Assembly (NCBI GenBank): GCA_963789785.1
Contig: CAWBNC010000018.1
Span: 25,356 to 89,355 of the forward strand
Direction: 5' to 3'
Origin: JAEULH01 sp963789785
Lineage (GTDB): Bacteria; Pseudomonadota; Alphaproteobacteria; Rhodospirillales; Defluviicoccaceae
DNA: 64,000 nucleotides
Positions 47,470-55,415 of the stretch are shown piece by piece (positions within the stretch are counted from its first letter, which is position 1; every line of letters starts with the position of its first letter). The position numbers were made by a program, and so were the translations under genes. The notes beneath the pieces were generated by a model. It saw only the letters and a program-made list of their open reading frames with translations, searched no databases and was not told the DNA's origin.

Positions 47470-48375
47470 TTACTGCTGGCCCAGAGCGCGTTCGGCCATC
47501 AGCGCGGCCTCCGTACGGTTCGTCGCCTTCAGCTTTCTCATGATGTGGCGGACGTGGATCTTGACCGTCGTTTCCTTGAGTTCGAGCTCGTGGGCGATGA
47601 TCTTGTTCGGCCTGCCCTCTCGCAGCAGTTTAAGCACGTCAATTTCTCGCGGCGTCAGCCCTGCCGCCCGACCGCCGCCGCGCCTCCGGCCGTCGCCGCC
47701 GGGCTGTCCGAGGCTGCTCATTGCGTGCACCAGCGCGCTGGCCGGAATGAACGTTCCGCCGGCGGCCACGAGGCGCACCGCTTCGCTGACGATGCCGGAG
47801 ACGAGCGTTGTCGGGATGAACCCGCGGACGCCGTAGCGGAGGGCCTCGGCGACCTGATTGCTGTCCTCCCGGTCCGACAGCAGAATGATCGGGACACCGC
47901 TGAAGCATGTGGCGATGTAGTCGATGTCCGCGGCCACCCGCTCGTCGGGCAGCCGGGTTGCGCCGCTGCCCAGGATGACGACATCGAACCGCTCGCCCTC
48001 GCCGAGAGGGAGTTCGGCGGGAAGAATATCCCGGGGCCGCGCCAACGAGGAGAAGACGTAGTCCGGCGACACCTCGTGCAGCAGGCGGACGACGCACTCG
48101 CGGCAAAACGCCCGATGATCGATGACCAGAATATTCTTCGTTGCCTCGCGCTGAAGACCGTCGTCCGAGGTGAGCATGGGTCGTGGCGGCGCCGCCACTC
48201 TTTCCGCCCGCTCTCGGGAGGCGGCGCTTTCGCCTGGCCCTACCGTACTATTAACCAGTCCTCCGGCTAACTCCGTGTTTTCAGAGCTTTCGCCGACAGC
48301 TCCGCCAGCCGCGGGTTCGCCATCGAAGCCATCCGGCCCGGCGAAGTATGGCCGGTGCGTCGCCCCATGTCCCAT
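47470..48375 (-). CDS. LuxR-family response regulator with degenerate receiver
   Basis: About 301 residues from ATG 48375 (GGGGGG four to five bases upstream). After an unstructured N-terminal 80 residues, a receiver-like domain (NILVIDHRAFCRECVVRLLH ... FDVVILGSGATRLP ... PIILLSDREDSNQVAEALRY ... GVRGFIPTT) precedes a NarL/LuxR HTH: LTPREIDVLKLLREGRPNKI, IAHELELKETTVKIHVRHIM. At the usual phospho-acceptor position after the third strand there is GSG, not Asp, so phosphorylation is unlikely. The protein is probably a DNA-binding regulator driven by another signal or by expression level. A near-perfect inverted repeat 60 bases upstream may be its operator. Confidence 0.85.
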   Translation of the reverse strand: MGHGATHRPYFAGPDGFDGEPAAGGAVGESSENTELAGGLVNSTVGPGESAASRERAERVAAPPRPMLTSDDGLQREATKNILVIDHRAFCRECVVRLLHEVSPDYVFSSLARPRDILPAELPLGEGERFDVVILGSGATRLPDERVAADIDYIATCFSGVPIILLSDREDSNQVAEALRYGVRGFIPTTLVSGIVSEAVRLVAAGGTFIPASALVHAMSSLGQPGGDGRRRGGGRAAGLTPREIDVLKLLREGRPNKIIAHELELKETTVKIHVRHIMRKLKATNRTEAALMAERALGQQ

Positions 48376-48701
48376 TGTACCCCCCAGCTTGATCGAGGCG
48401 CTCCCGACCAAGTTGCCCGCATCAAAAAGAAGCTACTCAAACGGGTTAGGTTGCTCCGTTTGGGTCATGACAGGCGATCGAATCTCCGCAATGCATCTTG
48501 AGATAGTATATGCACCGGATGGGCTTATCACCAGAAAAACATTGACAGGTGCGAATGCTCCGGCGTGCGCGCGCCCCTGGTGTTCCGTTGACCGGGCACG
48601 TCCAAACCTATGGGAGGCCGCGGGCGGGAGCGCGGCACACCCGATGGCCTCTGCCAACGCGATCATGTATAAGACCGGGGTATTCCACACCGGGATCCCG
48701 C
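48376..48701. other. Intergenic region with regulator and symporter promoters
   Basis: These 326 bases lie between the divergent LuxR gene and SNF symporter. They include the inverted repeat at 48435-48465 and an AT-richer segment (48480-48550) likely to contain promoters. An in-frame extension of the symporter to 48549 lacks similarity. Confidence 0.4.
48435..48465. promoter_or_regulatory. Inverted repeat upstream of the LuxR-type gene (possible operator)
   Basis: ACTCAAACGG and CCGTTTGGGT are inverted repeats with one mismatch in ten, separated by 11 bases. The half-site distance is 21 bases, two helical turns, as for a dimeric regulator. It lies 60-90 bases upstream of the LuxR start. Binding by that protein is an inference. 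Confidence 0.4.
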
Positions 48702-50045
48702 ATGAGCACTGAGAACGGCAGCGGCGCGCCCTTGCGCGAGCACTGGGCCAGCCGCATCGGCTTCATATTCGCCGCCGCCGGTTCGGCCGTCGGGCTCGGC
48801 AACGTCTGGCGGTTTCCCTACATAACCGGTGAGAATGGCGGCGGAGTATTTCTCATCGTCTACCTTGCCATCGTCTTCACCCTCGGCATCAGCATCATGA
48901 TTGCCGAACTTGTCATCGGCCGGGCGGCGCAGCGCAATCCGGTCGGCGCCTGCCGGGCGTTGGGCGGCCGCCCATGGGCGGGGCTCGGCTACCTCGGTCT
49001 GCTCTCCGGCTTTCTTATCCTCTCGTTCTACTGCGTGATCGCCGGCTGGACCCTGAGCTATGCCTGGAAGCTGGCAACCGGCGGGCTTGCGGACGATCCG
49101 GCGCAAGCGTTCCAGGCGTTCGTCGCCGCGCCGGCGGAGACGATCCCGGCGGCCGCGGCGTTCATGATCCTCACGGTGGCGGTCGTCCTTGGCGGGGTCA
49201 AAGGCGGGATCGAGCGCGCAAATCTGGTCCTGATGCCGCTGTTGTTCGCTATTCTGGTGGCGCTCGCCGTGCGCGCGGTGACGCTCCCGGGGGCGCGCGC
49301 CGGACTTGAGTTCTACCTTGCGCCGGACTTCTCGACCTTTGGCATCGGCACCCTGACCGAGGCGCTCGGCCAGGCCTTCTTCTCGCTGTCGATCGGGCTT
49401 GGCGCGATGATCACTTACGGTTCCTACCTCGATCGCGAGCAGAACATTCCCCGCGCCGCTGGCTGGGTCGTCGGCCTCGACACGCTTGCCGCGATCCTCG
49501 CCGGCTTCGCCATACTGCCCGCCGTTTTTGCCGCGGGACTCAGTCCGGAGACCGGTCCCGGTCTCGCCTTCGTCGTCCTGCCGACGGTCTTTGCGACCAT
49601 GCCGCTGGGTGCCCTGTTCGGCACGCTGTTCTTTGTCCTTCTTGCGATCGCCGCGTTGACCTCTTCGATCTCCCTGCTCGAGCCGCTTGTCGCCTATTTC
49701 ATCGATGAACACAGAATAAGCCGTGCCGTCGCTACCGTCGCGGTCGGCTTTGCAGCGTTTCTGCTTTCCGTTCCGTCATCGCTCTCGCTTGGGCCGTGGG
49801 CGGACGAAACCGTCTTCGGCAAAGGGGTGCTCGATCTTCTCGATGCTTTGACGGCCGGCATCATGCTGCCTGCGGGCGGGCTGCTGATCGCCCTTTTCGT
49901 CGGCTGGGTTCTCGGACCGCGTGCCATCGCCGAGCTTGGCGCTTCGAGCGGGCGCAGCCGCCTCGCCTTGATCTGGCTGTGGATCCTCCGGCTGCCGGCG
50001 CCGGTCGCCATTGCCTGGATTCTGATGAGCTGGGCGATGCGATGA
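48702..50045 (+). CDS. Sodium-dependent transporter, SNF/NSS family
   Basis: A 447-residue inner-membrane symporter of the neurotransmitter:sodium symporter family, related to LeuT/MhsT. Landmarks: HWASRIGFIFAAAGSAVGLG, NVWRFPYITGENGGGVFLIV (helix 1 substrate and Na+ sites), MIAELVIGRAAQRNPVGA, GQAFFSLSIGLGAMITYGSY (helix 6) and IAALTSSISLLEPLVAYFID (helix 8). About eleven helices are visible. The likely substrate is an amino acid. ATG 48702 was chosen because family similarity starts there. The stop overlaps the next gene start by four bases (ATGA), linking transport with the GNAT-C39 and RimK-like genes that follow. Confidence 0.93.
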   Translation: MSTENGSGAPLREHWASRIGFIFAAAGSAVGLGNVWRFPYITGENGGGVFLIVYLAIVFTLGISIMIAELVIGRAAQRNPVGACRALGGRPWAGLGYLGLLSGFLILSFYCVIAGWTLSYAWKLATGGLADDPAQAFQAFVAAPAETIPAAAAFMILTVAVVLGGVKGGIERANLVLMPLLFAILVALAVRAVTLPGARAGLEFYLAPDFSTFGIGTLTEALGQAFFSLSIGLGAMITYGSYLDREQNIPRAAGWVVGLDTLAAILAGFAILPAVFAAGLSPETGPGLAFVVLPTVFATMPLGALFGTLFFVLLAIAALTSSISLLEPLVAYFIDEHRISRAVATVAVGFAAFLLSVPSSLSLGPWADETVFGKGVLDLLDALTAGIMLPAGGLLIALFVGWVLGPRAIAELGASSGRSRLALIWLWILRLPAPVAIAWILMSWAMR

Positions 50046-51242
50046 GCGCGGATCATGCCGCGCCCGGGTGTCCGGGTGACGCCCTTGCGAGTGGAGGCGA
50101 GGGAGTCGTCGCGATCCGGCCGGCGCGGTTGCTGCGCGCCCGGATCCGCCTGGCCACGCTCATCGATGTCGACGCGTTGGTGCTGATCGAAAACAACGCC
50201 TTCGAAACCGACCGGCTGTCGGCGCGGAGCTTCCGCTACCTTCTGTCGAAAGCAAACGCCCTGACGCTGGTGGCGGTCGAGGATGGCGATGTCGCACTCG
50301 GCTACGTCATGGTGCTGTTCAATCGCGGCACGTCGCTCGCGCGACTGTACTCCATCGCGGTCGATACGCCGGTGCGCGGCCGCGGCGTCGGCGAGCTGCT
50401 GCTGCAGGCGGCGGAAGCCGGTGCGCGCGAGCGCGACACCGCGTGCGTGCGCCTTGAGGTGCGCGCCGACGACCCGTTCGCCCAGTCCTTCTACCGCAGC
50501 CACGGATACCGCCAGTTCGCCATGCATCATCATTATTACGAGGACCGCGCCGACGCGCTGCGAATGGAAAAGTCACTCGCCCCACGGCCCGATCCAAGCC
50601 TGGCGCGGGTGCCCTACTACGCACAGAGCCTGGACTTTACCTGCGGGCCCGCCGCGGCGCTGATGGCAATGCACGCTCTCGACCCGCGGATCACCGTCAA
50701 CCAGGTCGCCGAGCTTCGGCTCTGGCGCGAGTCGACGACGGTGTTCATGACCTCCGGCGTCGGCGGCTGCAGTCCGGAGGGCCTTGCGCTGGCCGTCCAT
50801 CGCCGCGGATTTCATGTCGAGGTTTTCCTCAGCGACACCGGGATCCTGTTCGTCGAACTCGGTGCGCAGCCCAAGCAAACGGGCCGTGATCCGGCTCGTT
50901 CAGGACGACTTTCGCAACCAGCTCATCGAGGCCGGCATTGCCACGGTCTTTCGTCCGCTGTCGGTCGATACCATGCGCGAGAAGATCGAGGCCGGCGCAA
51001 TCCCGTTGGTGCTCATCAGCTCCTACCGCTTCGACCGGGAAAAGCAGCCGCACTGGGTTGTTGTCACTGGCTTCGATGAGAAATACGTCTATCTCCATGA
51101 TCCGAACGTCGACAAAGATCTCGACAAGACGGCGACCGACTGCATGCAGATCCCTGTCCTGCAACGCGATTTTGCCAAGATGGCGCGTTACGGCCGGTCG
51201 CAGCTCAAGGCCGCGCTGATCATCGCCCAAGGCCGCGGCTGA
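50042..51242 (+). CDS. GNAT acetyltransferase fused to C39-like peptidase (frame break near 50856)
   Basis: A two-domain protein of about 400 residues. Residues 30-180 are a GNAT domain (IRLATLIDVDALVLIENNAF, acetyl-CoA loop VRGRGVGELLLQAAEAG, FYRSHGYRQF). The second half is a papain-like C39 peptidase domain: VPYYAQSLDFTCGPAAALMA with the catalytic Cys in TCGPA, SGVGGCSPEGLALAVHRRGF, and, after removal of one extra A near 50856, FVDSVRSPSKRAVIRLVQDD and HWVVVTGFDEKYVYLHDP with the catalytic His. The fusion is known from clusters with RimK-like ATP-grasp ligases and was interpreted as peptide or protein modification machinery. Its stop overlaps the ligase start by one base. Confidence 0.85.
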
Positions 51243-52834
51243 TGGCGCAGCACATCGTGGTCGTCGACCGGCGGCGCGATTTCCCCTGGCTTCGCCGCGA
51301 CCTGCGTGTCGTGACCGCGCGCGATTTCGTCACCGAGTCCGCCCGGCGGCTGCCGGCTTCGGCGCGGGTCATCAACCTCTGCCGCGACTACAGCTACATG
51401 AGCCTCGGCTACTACTGCTCGCTCTTGGCCGAAGGCCGCGGGCAGAAGGTCATCCCGTCGGTCGAGGTCATGCTCGATCTGCACTGGAAGCGGCTCTTGC
51501 GCATTGCCCTGCCCGAGGTCAACGAGCTGGTCAGGCGCACCTTCCAGGCCGCACCCGACGAACAGCCGGGCTTCAAGGTCACGATTTTCTTCGGCGTCCC
51601 CGACGACCCACGGTTGACGGGGGCGGCCCGGCGGATCTTCGACCTTTTCCGCTGCCCGCTGCTGCAAGTCGAGCTCAGGCCGCGCAACCGCTGGGAAATC
51701 GTCGAGGTTCGGCCGATGTCGATCCGCGAAGTCCGCCCCGATCAGGTTGCGCGCTTCACCGAGGCCCTGGAACGTTACACCCGCGCCGTCTGGCGGAGCC
51801 AGAAAGCGGCGCCGCCGGCCCGCTATTCCGTTGCCGTTCTTCACGATCCGGCCGATCAGCTGCCGCCGTCCGATCGCCGCGCCCTGACGAAATTTGTCCG
51901 CGCCGGCGCGTACCTGGGCGTCGACGTCGAGCTGATCACCCGCGCCGACTACGGCCGCCTGCTCGAGTTCGACGCGCTGCTCATCCGCGAGACGACGGCG
52001 CTGGACAACCATACCTATCGCTTCGCCAGGAAAGCCGAGAGCGAAGGTCTGGCCGTCATCGACGATCCCGGCTCGATCCTCAGGTGCACCAACAAGATTT
52101 ATCTCGCCGAGCTGTTGCAGGCCAATGGCGTGCCGGCGCCGCGGACCCTGATTCTGGATCGCCGGCGGATCGGACGTATCGAACGCGAGCTGGGCTTCCC
52201 CGCCGTCATCAAGATTCCGGACGGCGCCTTCTCGCGCGGGGTCTACAAGGTCGCGAACCACGCCGAGCTGGAAGCTATCCTCGATAACGTGTTCGACGCG
52301 TCGGATCTGGTAATCGCCCAGGAGTTCGTCCCGACGCCGTTCGACTGGCGGGTCGGCGTGCTTGCGGGCAAACCGCTGTTCGTCTGCCAGTACTTCATGG
52401 CGCGCAAGCACTGGCAGATCGTCAACCATGGCGGCGAGAAGGGGCCGGAGGCCGGCGGCGTGAAGGCCTGGGCCGTCGATGCGGCGCCAGCGGCGGTCGT
52501 CGAGATTGGCACCCGTGCGGCGCGGCTGATCGGCGATGGTCTCTACGGGGTCGACCTCAAGGAGACGGCGAACGGCGTCGTCGTCATCGAGGTCAACGAC
52601 AATCCCAACATCGACGCGGGCATCGAGGATGCGGTTCTTAAGGACGATCTCTACCGGCTGCTCATTCAGGATCTCGTCCGCCGCATCGAGCATCGGACGC
52701 GGCCTCGAAACAGCGTCCGCAACGGAGTGGCGGCCTTTCCCGACGTTCCCGCAAAAAGCAGCGCGGCGGTCGCGGAGCGGCCGGGGGAGCAGGTGGGGGA
52801 GCAGTTGGGCGGCCGGCGCCGGGCTTCGCGATAG
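51242..52834 (+). CDS. RimK-like ATP-grasp ligase with N-terminal RLAN domain
   Basis: A 530-residue protein. The N-terminal 190 residues form the RLAN domain typical of this subfamily (VVTARDFVTESARRLPASAR, VINLCRDYSYMSLGYYCSLL). The C-terminal ATP-grasp domain has ALLIRETTALDNHTYRFARK, GLAVIDDPGSILRCTNKIYL, PAVIKIPDGAFSRGVYKVAN, VIAQEFVPTPFDWRVGVLAG and the metal-binding GVDLKETANGVVVIEVNDNP. Relatives ligate amino acids such as glutamate to proteins or small acids. Coupled translation with the GNAT-C39 protein suggests one pathway making and trimming a peptide tag or a small amide; the target is unknown. The C-terminal 50 residues are low-complexity. Confidence 0.9.
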   Translation: MAQHIVVVDRRRDFPWLRRDLRVVTARDFVTESARRLPASARVINLCRDYSYMSLGYYCSLLAEGRGQKVIPSVEVMLDLHWKRLLRIALPEVNELVRRTFQAAPDEQPGFKVTIFFGVPDDPRLTGAARRIFDLFRCPLLQVELRPRNRWEIVEVRPMSIREVRPDQVARFTEALERYTRAVWRSQKAAPPARYSVAVLHDPADQLPPSDRRALTKFVRAGAYLGVDVELITRADYGRLLEFDALLIRETTALDNHTYRFARKAESEGLAVIDDPGSILRCTNKIYLAELLQANGVPAPRTLILDRRRIGRIERELGFPAVIKIPDGAFSRGVYKVANHAELEAILDNVFDASDLVIAQEFVPTPFDWRVGVLAGKPLFVCQYFMARKHWQIVNHGGEKGPEAGGVKAWAVDAAPAAVVEIGTRAARLIGDGLYGVDLKETANGVVVIEVNDNPNIDAGIEDAVLKDDLYRLLIQDLVRRIEHRTRPRNSVRNGVAAFPDVPAKSSAAVAERPGEQVGEQLGGRRRASR

Positions 52835-52861
52835 CCAGATCAACCTACTATCGGACGGGAG

Positions 52862-53341
52862 TTAACCGCGCGGCCTGCTGGCACAAAGATCGGCGATGTA
52901 GTCAAGCAGGTAGCTGGGCTCGATCGGGCTGGTCAGGCGAAGATCGACGCGTGCATCGGCGCAAGCCTGTTCAACGGCGGCCGTCATGACATCGGCGAGT
53001 ACGAGAACCGGGAGCAGCGGGTCGGTCGGGTCGCTCATCCGCTGGAGCTTGACGAAGTCGAGCCGCGCCGGATCCGCCGCTTGCAGGTAAACAAGAACAA
53101 GTCCCACATCGGCCGTCTCAAGTGCGTCCAGAGCTTCGTCCTCGGTATGCGCGGCAATGACCTGATATCCGTTCTGATCCAGCGCCGCTGTGAGCGCCTG
53201 CGCGGCCGCACCGGCGGAAGACGACACCAGGATCGCCGGGCGTCGGGGGAAGGAACGGGTCGCGTCCACTCGGCTGAACTCCGGCCGCAGGTCGGTCGCT
53301 GTTCTAAATATCGGCGACGTGATGGTGAAGGCTTTCTGCAT
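52862..53341 (-). CDS. Stand-alone degenerate receiver-domain protein
   Basis: A 159-residue protein. After 35 flexible residues a CheY-like fold can be followed: AILVSSSAGAAAQALTAALD, GYQVIAAHTEDEALDALETA, VGLVLVYLQAADPARLDFVK, LLPVLVLADVMTAAVEQACA and RLTSPIEPSYLLDYIADLCA. The acidic pair at the first strand is replaced by Ser residues and the phospho-Asp position reads VYLQ, so it is probably not phosphorylated. A GGAAC-N16-GGTT element 86-110 bases upstream suggests EcfG-type stress control. No output domain is present; it may be a docking or antagonist partner in a signalling pathway. Confidence 0.65.
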   Translation of the reverse strand: MQKAFTITSPIFRTATDLRPEFSRVDATRSFPRRPAILVSSSAGAAAQALTAALDQNGYQVIAAHTEDEALDALETADVGLVLVYLQAADPARLDFVKLQRMSDPTDPLLPVLVLADVMTAAVEQACADARVDLRLTSPIEPSYLLDYIADLCASRPRG

Positions 53342-53426
53342 GGCGGTTCAGCTGTTCTTTCGTACTAATTCGTTCTGAGGAGACGCTTCCGACGACACTC
53401 GCGCGATCTGCCGCTGCGTCCAGATC

Positions 53427-53451
53427 AACCTGCATTCGAAGACATGGTTCC
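53427..53451 (-). promoter_or_regulatory. EcfG-type promoter candidate for the receiver-like gene
   Basis: On the minus strand GGAAC (53451-53447) is followed by 16 bases and GGTT (53430-53427). Alphaproteobacterial EcfG promoters have GGAAC, 16-17 bases and CGTT. One base deviates in the -10 element. The position predicts a 5' leader of about 80 bases. Confidence 0.4.
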
Positions 53452-53522
53452 GAAGCAGAAAGTCGATCGGTTACAGAAAGATCGAGCGTCTCATCTGCTT
53501 TCATCCGGGCAGGAGCATGCTC

Positions 53523-54023
53523 TTAGCGCATCTGCGGCGCGATCCCGGCCCATGGCATCAGCGGGACGCTCGAGATCGCGTTCTTCGGCGAACCGCTGAA
53601 AACGCGGTCGGAGTAGGAGACGTAGACGACGACGTTACGCTTCGCGTCGAAGAAGCGGACGACCTGAAGCGACTTGAAGATGATCGAGCGGCGCTCATCG
53701 AACACCCGTTCGCCGTCGCGCAAGGCCTTTCCGACGACGATGGGGCCGATCTGGCGGCAGGCGATGGACGCATCGGAGGGATCCTCCGCGAAACCGAGCC
53801 CACCGGAGATGCCGCCGCGCTGGGCCCGGCTGATGTGGCAGGCAATGCCGGCGATATCGGGATCGTCGAAGCCGTCGACGACGATCTTGTCGTTGGGGCC
53901 GAGCCAGCGGAAGTTCGTCGAGACCGCGCCGACGTCCCCCCGCGGCCGGTCGCCGATGAACCACAGCACGACGCCGCCCAGGATGAGCACGACTACAGCG
54001 GCGACGGCGACCTTCCACCACAT
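53523..54023 (-). CDS. CreA family protein
   Basis: A 166-residue exported or membrane-anchored protein with an N-terminal helix (VAVAAVVVLILGGVVLWFIG) followed by the CreA (PF05981) domain: GAVSTNFRWLGPNDKIVVDG, FDDPDIAGIACHISRAQRGG, DPSDASIACRQIGPIVVG and FKSLQVVRFFDAKRNVVVYV. CreA proteins are conserved across proteobacteria; their biochemical function is not established. Two conserved Cys (in IACHIS and IACRQI) could be disulfide-bonded in the periplasm. The ORF is intact and of usual length; the signal anchor in place of a cleavable peptide is a minor variation. Confidence 0.9.
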   Translation of the reverse strand: MWWKVAVAAVVVLILGGVVLWFIGDRPRGDVGAVSTNFRWLGPNDKIVVDGFDDPDIAGIACHISRAQRGGISGGLGFAEDPSDASIACRQIGPIVVGKALRDGERVFDERRSIIFKSLQVVRFFDAKRNVVVYVSYSDRVFSGSPKNAISSVPLMPWAGIAPQMR

Positions 54024-54120
54024 CCCGGTTATTCCCCAACACGGTGATGAGCGAACCTATTCCGGCACCGGCGTCGGGGCAAGCGGCATGTCCTGGGAAC
54101 GGACCGTCGGATCGGCGTCT

Positions 54121-54507
54121 TCAGGGGCGCTCGAAGTGCTGCCTTGCCCTGCGGAACAGCGCGGTCACCTCGCGCTGGATACGGGCGCGGGGCGCATCGC
54201 GGTATTCCGGCAGACGGCGCGAGACTTCGGCGGCGATGACGTCGGCGTCCGGGTTCCTGTCGAGGTTGCGGAACAGGGCTTCCATCCGGGCGGCGAACTC
54301 CCGATCGGCCATGTCGGCGTACTCAGCGAAGGCCTTGCGGAACGCGGCGTAGCGGGCGGCATCGTCCGCCGACCAGTCGACGATCTGGGCCGCGCCGGGC
54401 CCCGCCGCTATTACGACAGGCAGACCCACGAGCACACCGGCAAGCGTCGAGATGAAAGCGCGGCGGCGGCAGACAGACGACGCCCGCCGATCCCTAGTAC
54501 CGCTCAT
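54121..54507 (-). CDS. Secreted hypothetical protein with Tat-like signal
   Basis: About 128 residues from ATG 54507; the frame is open to 54588. The N-terminus MSGTRDRRASSVCRRRAFIS has a twin-arginine motif (RRRAF), followed by TLAGVLVGLPVVIAAGPGAA and a likely cleavage after GAAQ. The mature part of about 85 residues is a charged helical domain (AAFRKAFAEYADMADREFAA, RMEALFRNLDRNPDADVIAA). I do not recognise a family. The gene ends just before the creA start on the same strand and could share its transcript. Confidence 0.55.
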   Translation of the reverse strand: MSGTRDRRASSVCRRRAFISTLAGVLVGLPVVIAAGPGAAQIVDWSADDAARYAAFRKAFAEYADMADREFAARMEALFRNLDRNPDADVIAAEVSRRLPEYRDAPRARIQREVTALFRRARQHFERP

Positions 54508-54651
54508 AATCGCCTGTACATACACGCCCACTGGATTATCCCGAAGCGATTGCCGATAACCGGCGGCGGACCGCGACGGGCGCGACATTCCATTGCAGCG
54601 CGGCGCTGTCCGTGATTACGCTACCTAAACATCGACGGAGGCGGAAGTCCC

Positions 54652-55170
54652 ATGAGCATCAGCGCTGCAACGGAAAAGCGGCTCCTAACAGCGGACGAGC
54701 ACGAACTCGTCGCCAGCACCCACTATCCGCACGTGAGCGCGCTCGATCGTGACGAGCTTGCCGCAGCGCGGCGGCGGCTGCGGACATCGCGCGACAAGGC
54801 GCGGGACATCGCGCACCATCAGCGTCGCGAGATGCGGGGCAAGGCCGAAGCCCGCGGGGCGAAGCCGGCGCGCGACAACAGCGGCACCGAGATGAAACGG
54901 CGGATCTTCGGCAACGCGCTCAAGCGGGTCAATCGTGAGCTGGCCCGGTACGCGGCGGCCGAACGCAAACCGCGGCAGGCTGAGATCGCGCGCCGGGCGC
55001 TGGAGCTGAAACGAGCCAACAGGGCGGTCCACCGCCCCGCCGGCGGACGCACCGCCCATGGCGGGATGACTGCGAAGCCGAGCACCCGGCCGACCGTGGA
55101 AACCGATCCGCGGGAGATCGGCCGCGTCTCGCAGTTCGTTAAGAACGCGCAGGCGAAGCGAGACAGCTGA
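54652..55170 (+). CDS. Basic helical hypothetical protein
   Basis: A 172-residue, strongly basic, helix-rich protein (RDELAAARRRLRTSRDKARD, MRGKAEARGAKPARDNSGTE, KRIFGNALKRVNRELARYAA-like). GGAGG lies about 11 bases before the ATG. The composition (many Arg, Lys and Ala, no Cys) and lack of membrane segment suggest a nucleic-acid-binding protein, but no domain is recognised. Homologues seem to occur as conserved hypotheticals in alphaproteobacteria; this is from memory and not checked. Confidence 0.65.
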   Translation: MSISAATEKRLLTADEHELVASTHYPHVSALDRDELAAARRRLRTSRDKARDIAHHQRREMRGKAEARGAKPARDNSGTEMKRRIFGNALKRVNRELARYAAAERKPRQAEIARRALELKRANRAVHRPAGGRTAHGGMTAKPSTRPTVETDPREIGRVSQFVKNAQAKRDS

Positions 55171-55288
55171 AGCCGCCGGAAAGACCCGAGGACGCGGAAT
55201 CCACGGGAACGCCAAATTGCGGCAATTGCGTGTGCATGCCGCTCGGCATCTGCGCCACACGAGTGTGGCTTTTCGGCAACTTTCCTTA

Positions 55289-55313
55289 GGAACTTAGTAC
55301 AACCATTTGCGTA
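55289..55313 (+). promoter_or_regulatory. EcfG-type promoter candidate for the OmpA-barrel gene
   Basis: GGAAC (55289-55293), 16 bases, then CGTA (55310-55313), one base off the CGTT consensus of general-stress sigma factor EcfG. The downstream ATG is 103 bases away. The element sits in an otherwise gene-free, AT-richer stretch, which adds support. Confidence 0.45.
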
Positions 55314-55415
55314 AAAAGGCGAAAATTAGCGTATGAACCTCCAAGATGTGAGACCCGTTGCCGACGTCAAGTGCGGACGGGTGAGAATGAACAGACGGAA
55401 GCGGAAGAGGTGAAC

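Noticed and set aside
51188..52843. 551-residue minus-strand open frame opposite the RimK-like gene
   Set aside because: Mirror frame of a clear ATP-grasp gene.
53304..53504. 66-residue minus-strand ORF overlapping the receiver-like gene start
   Set aside because: No ribosome site or similarity, and it overlaps the likely promoter and gene start.
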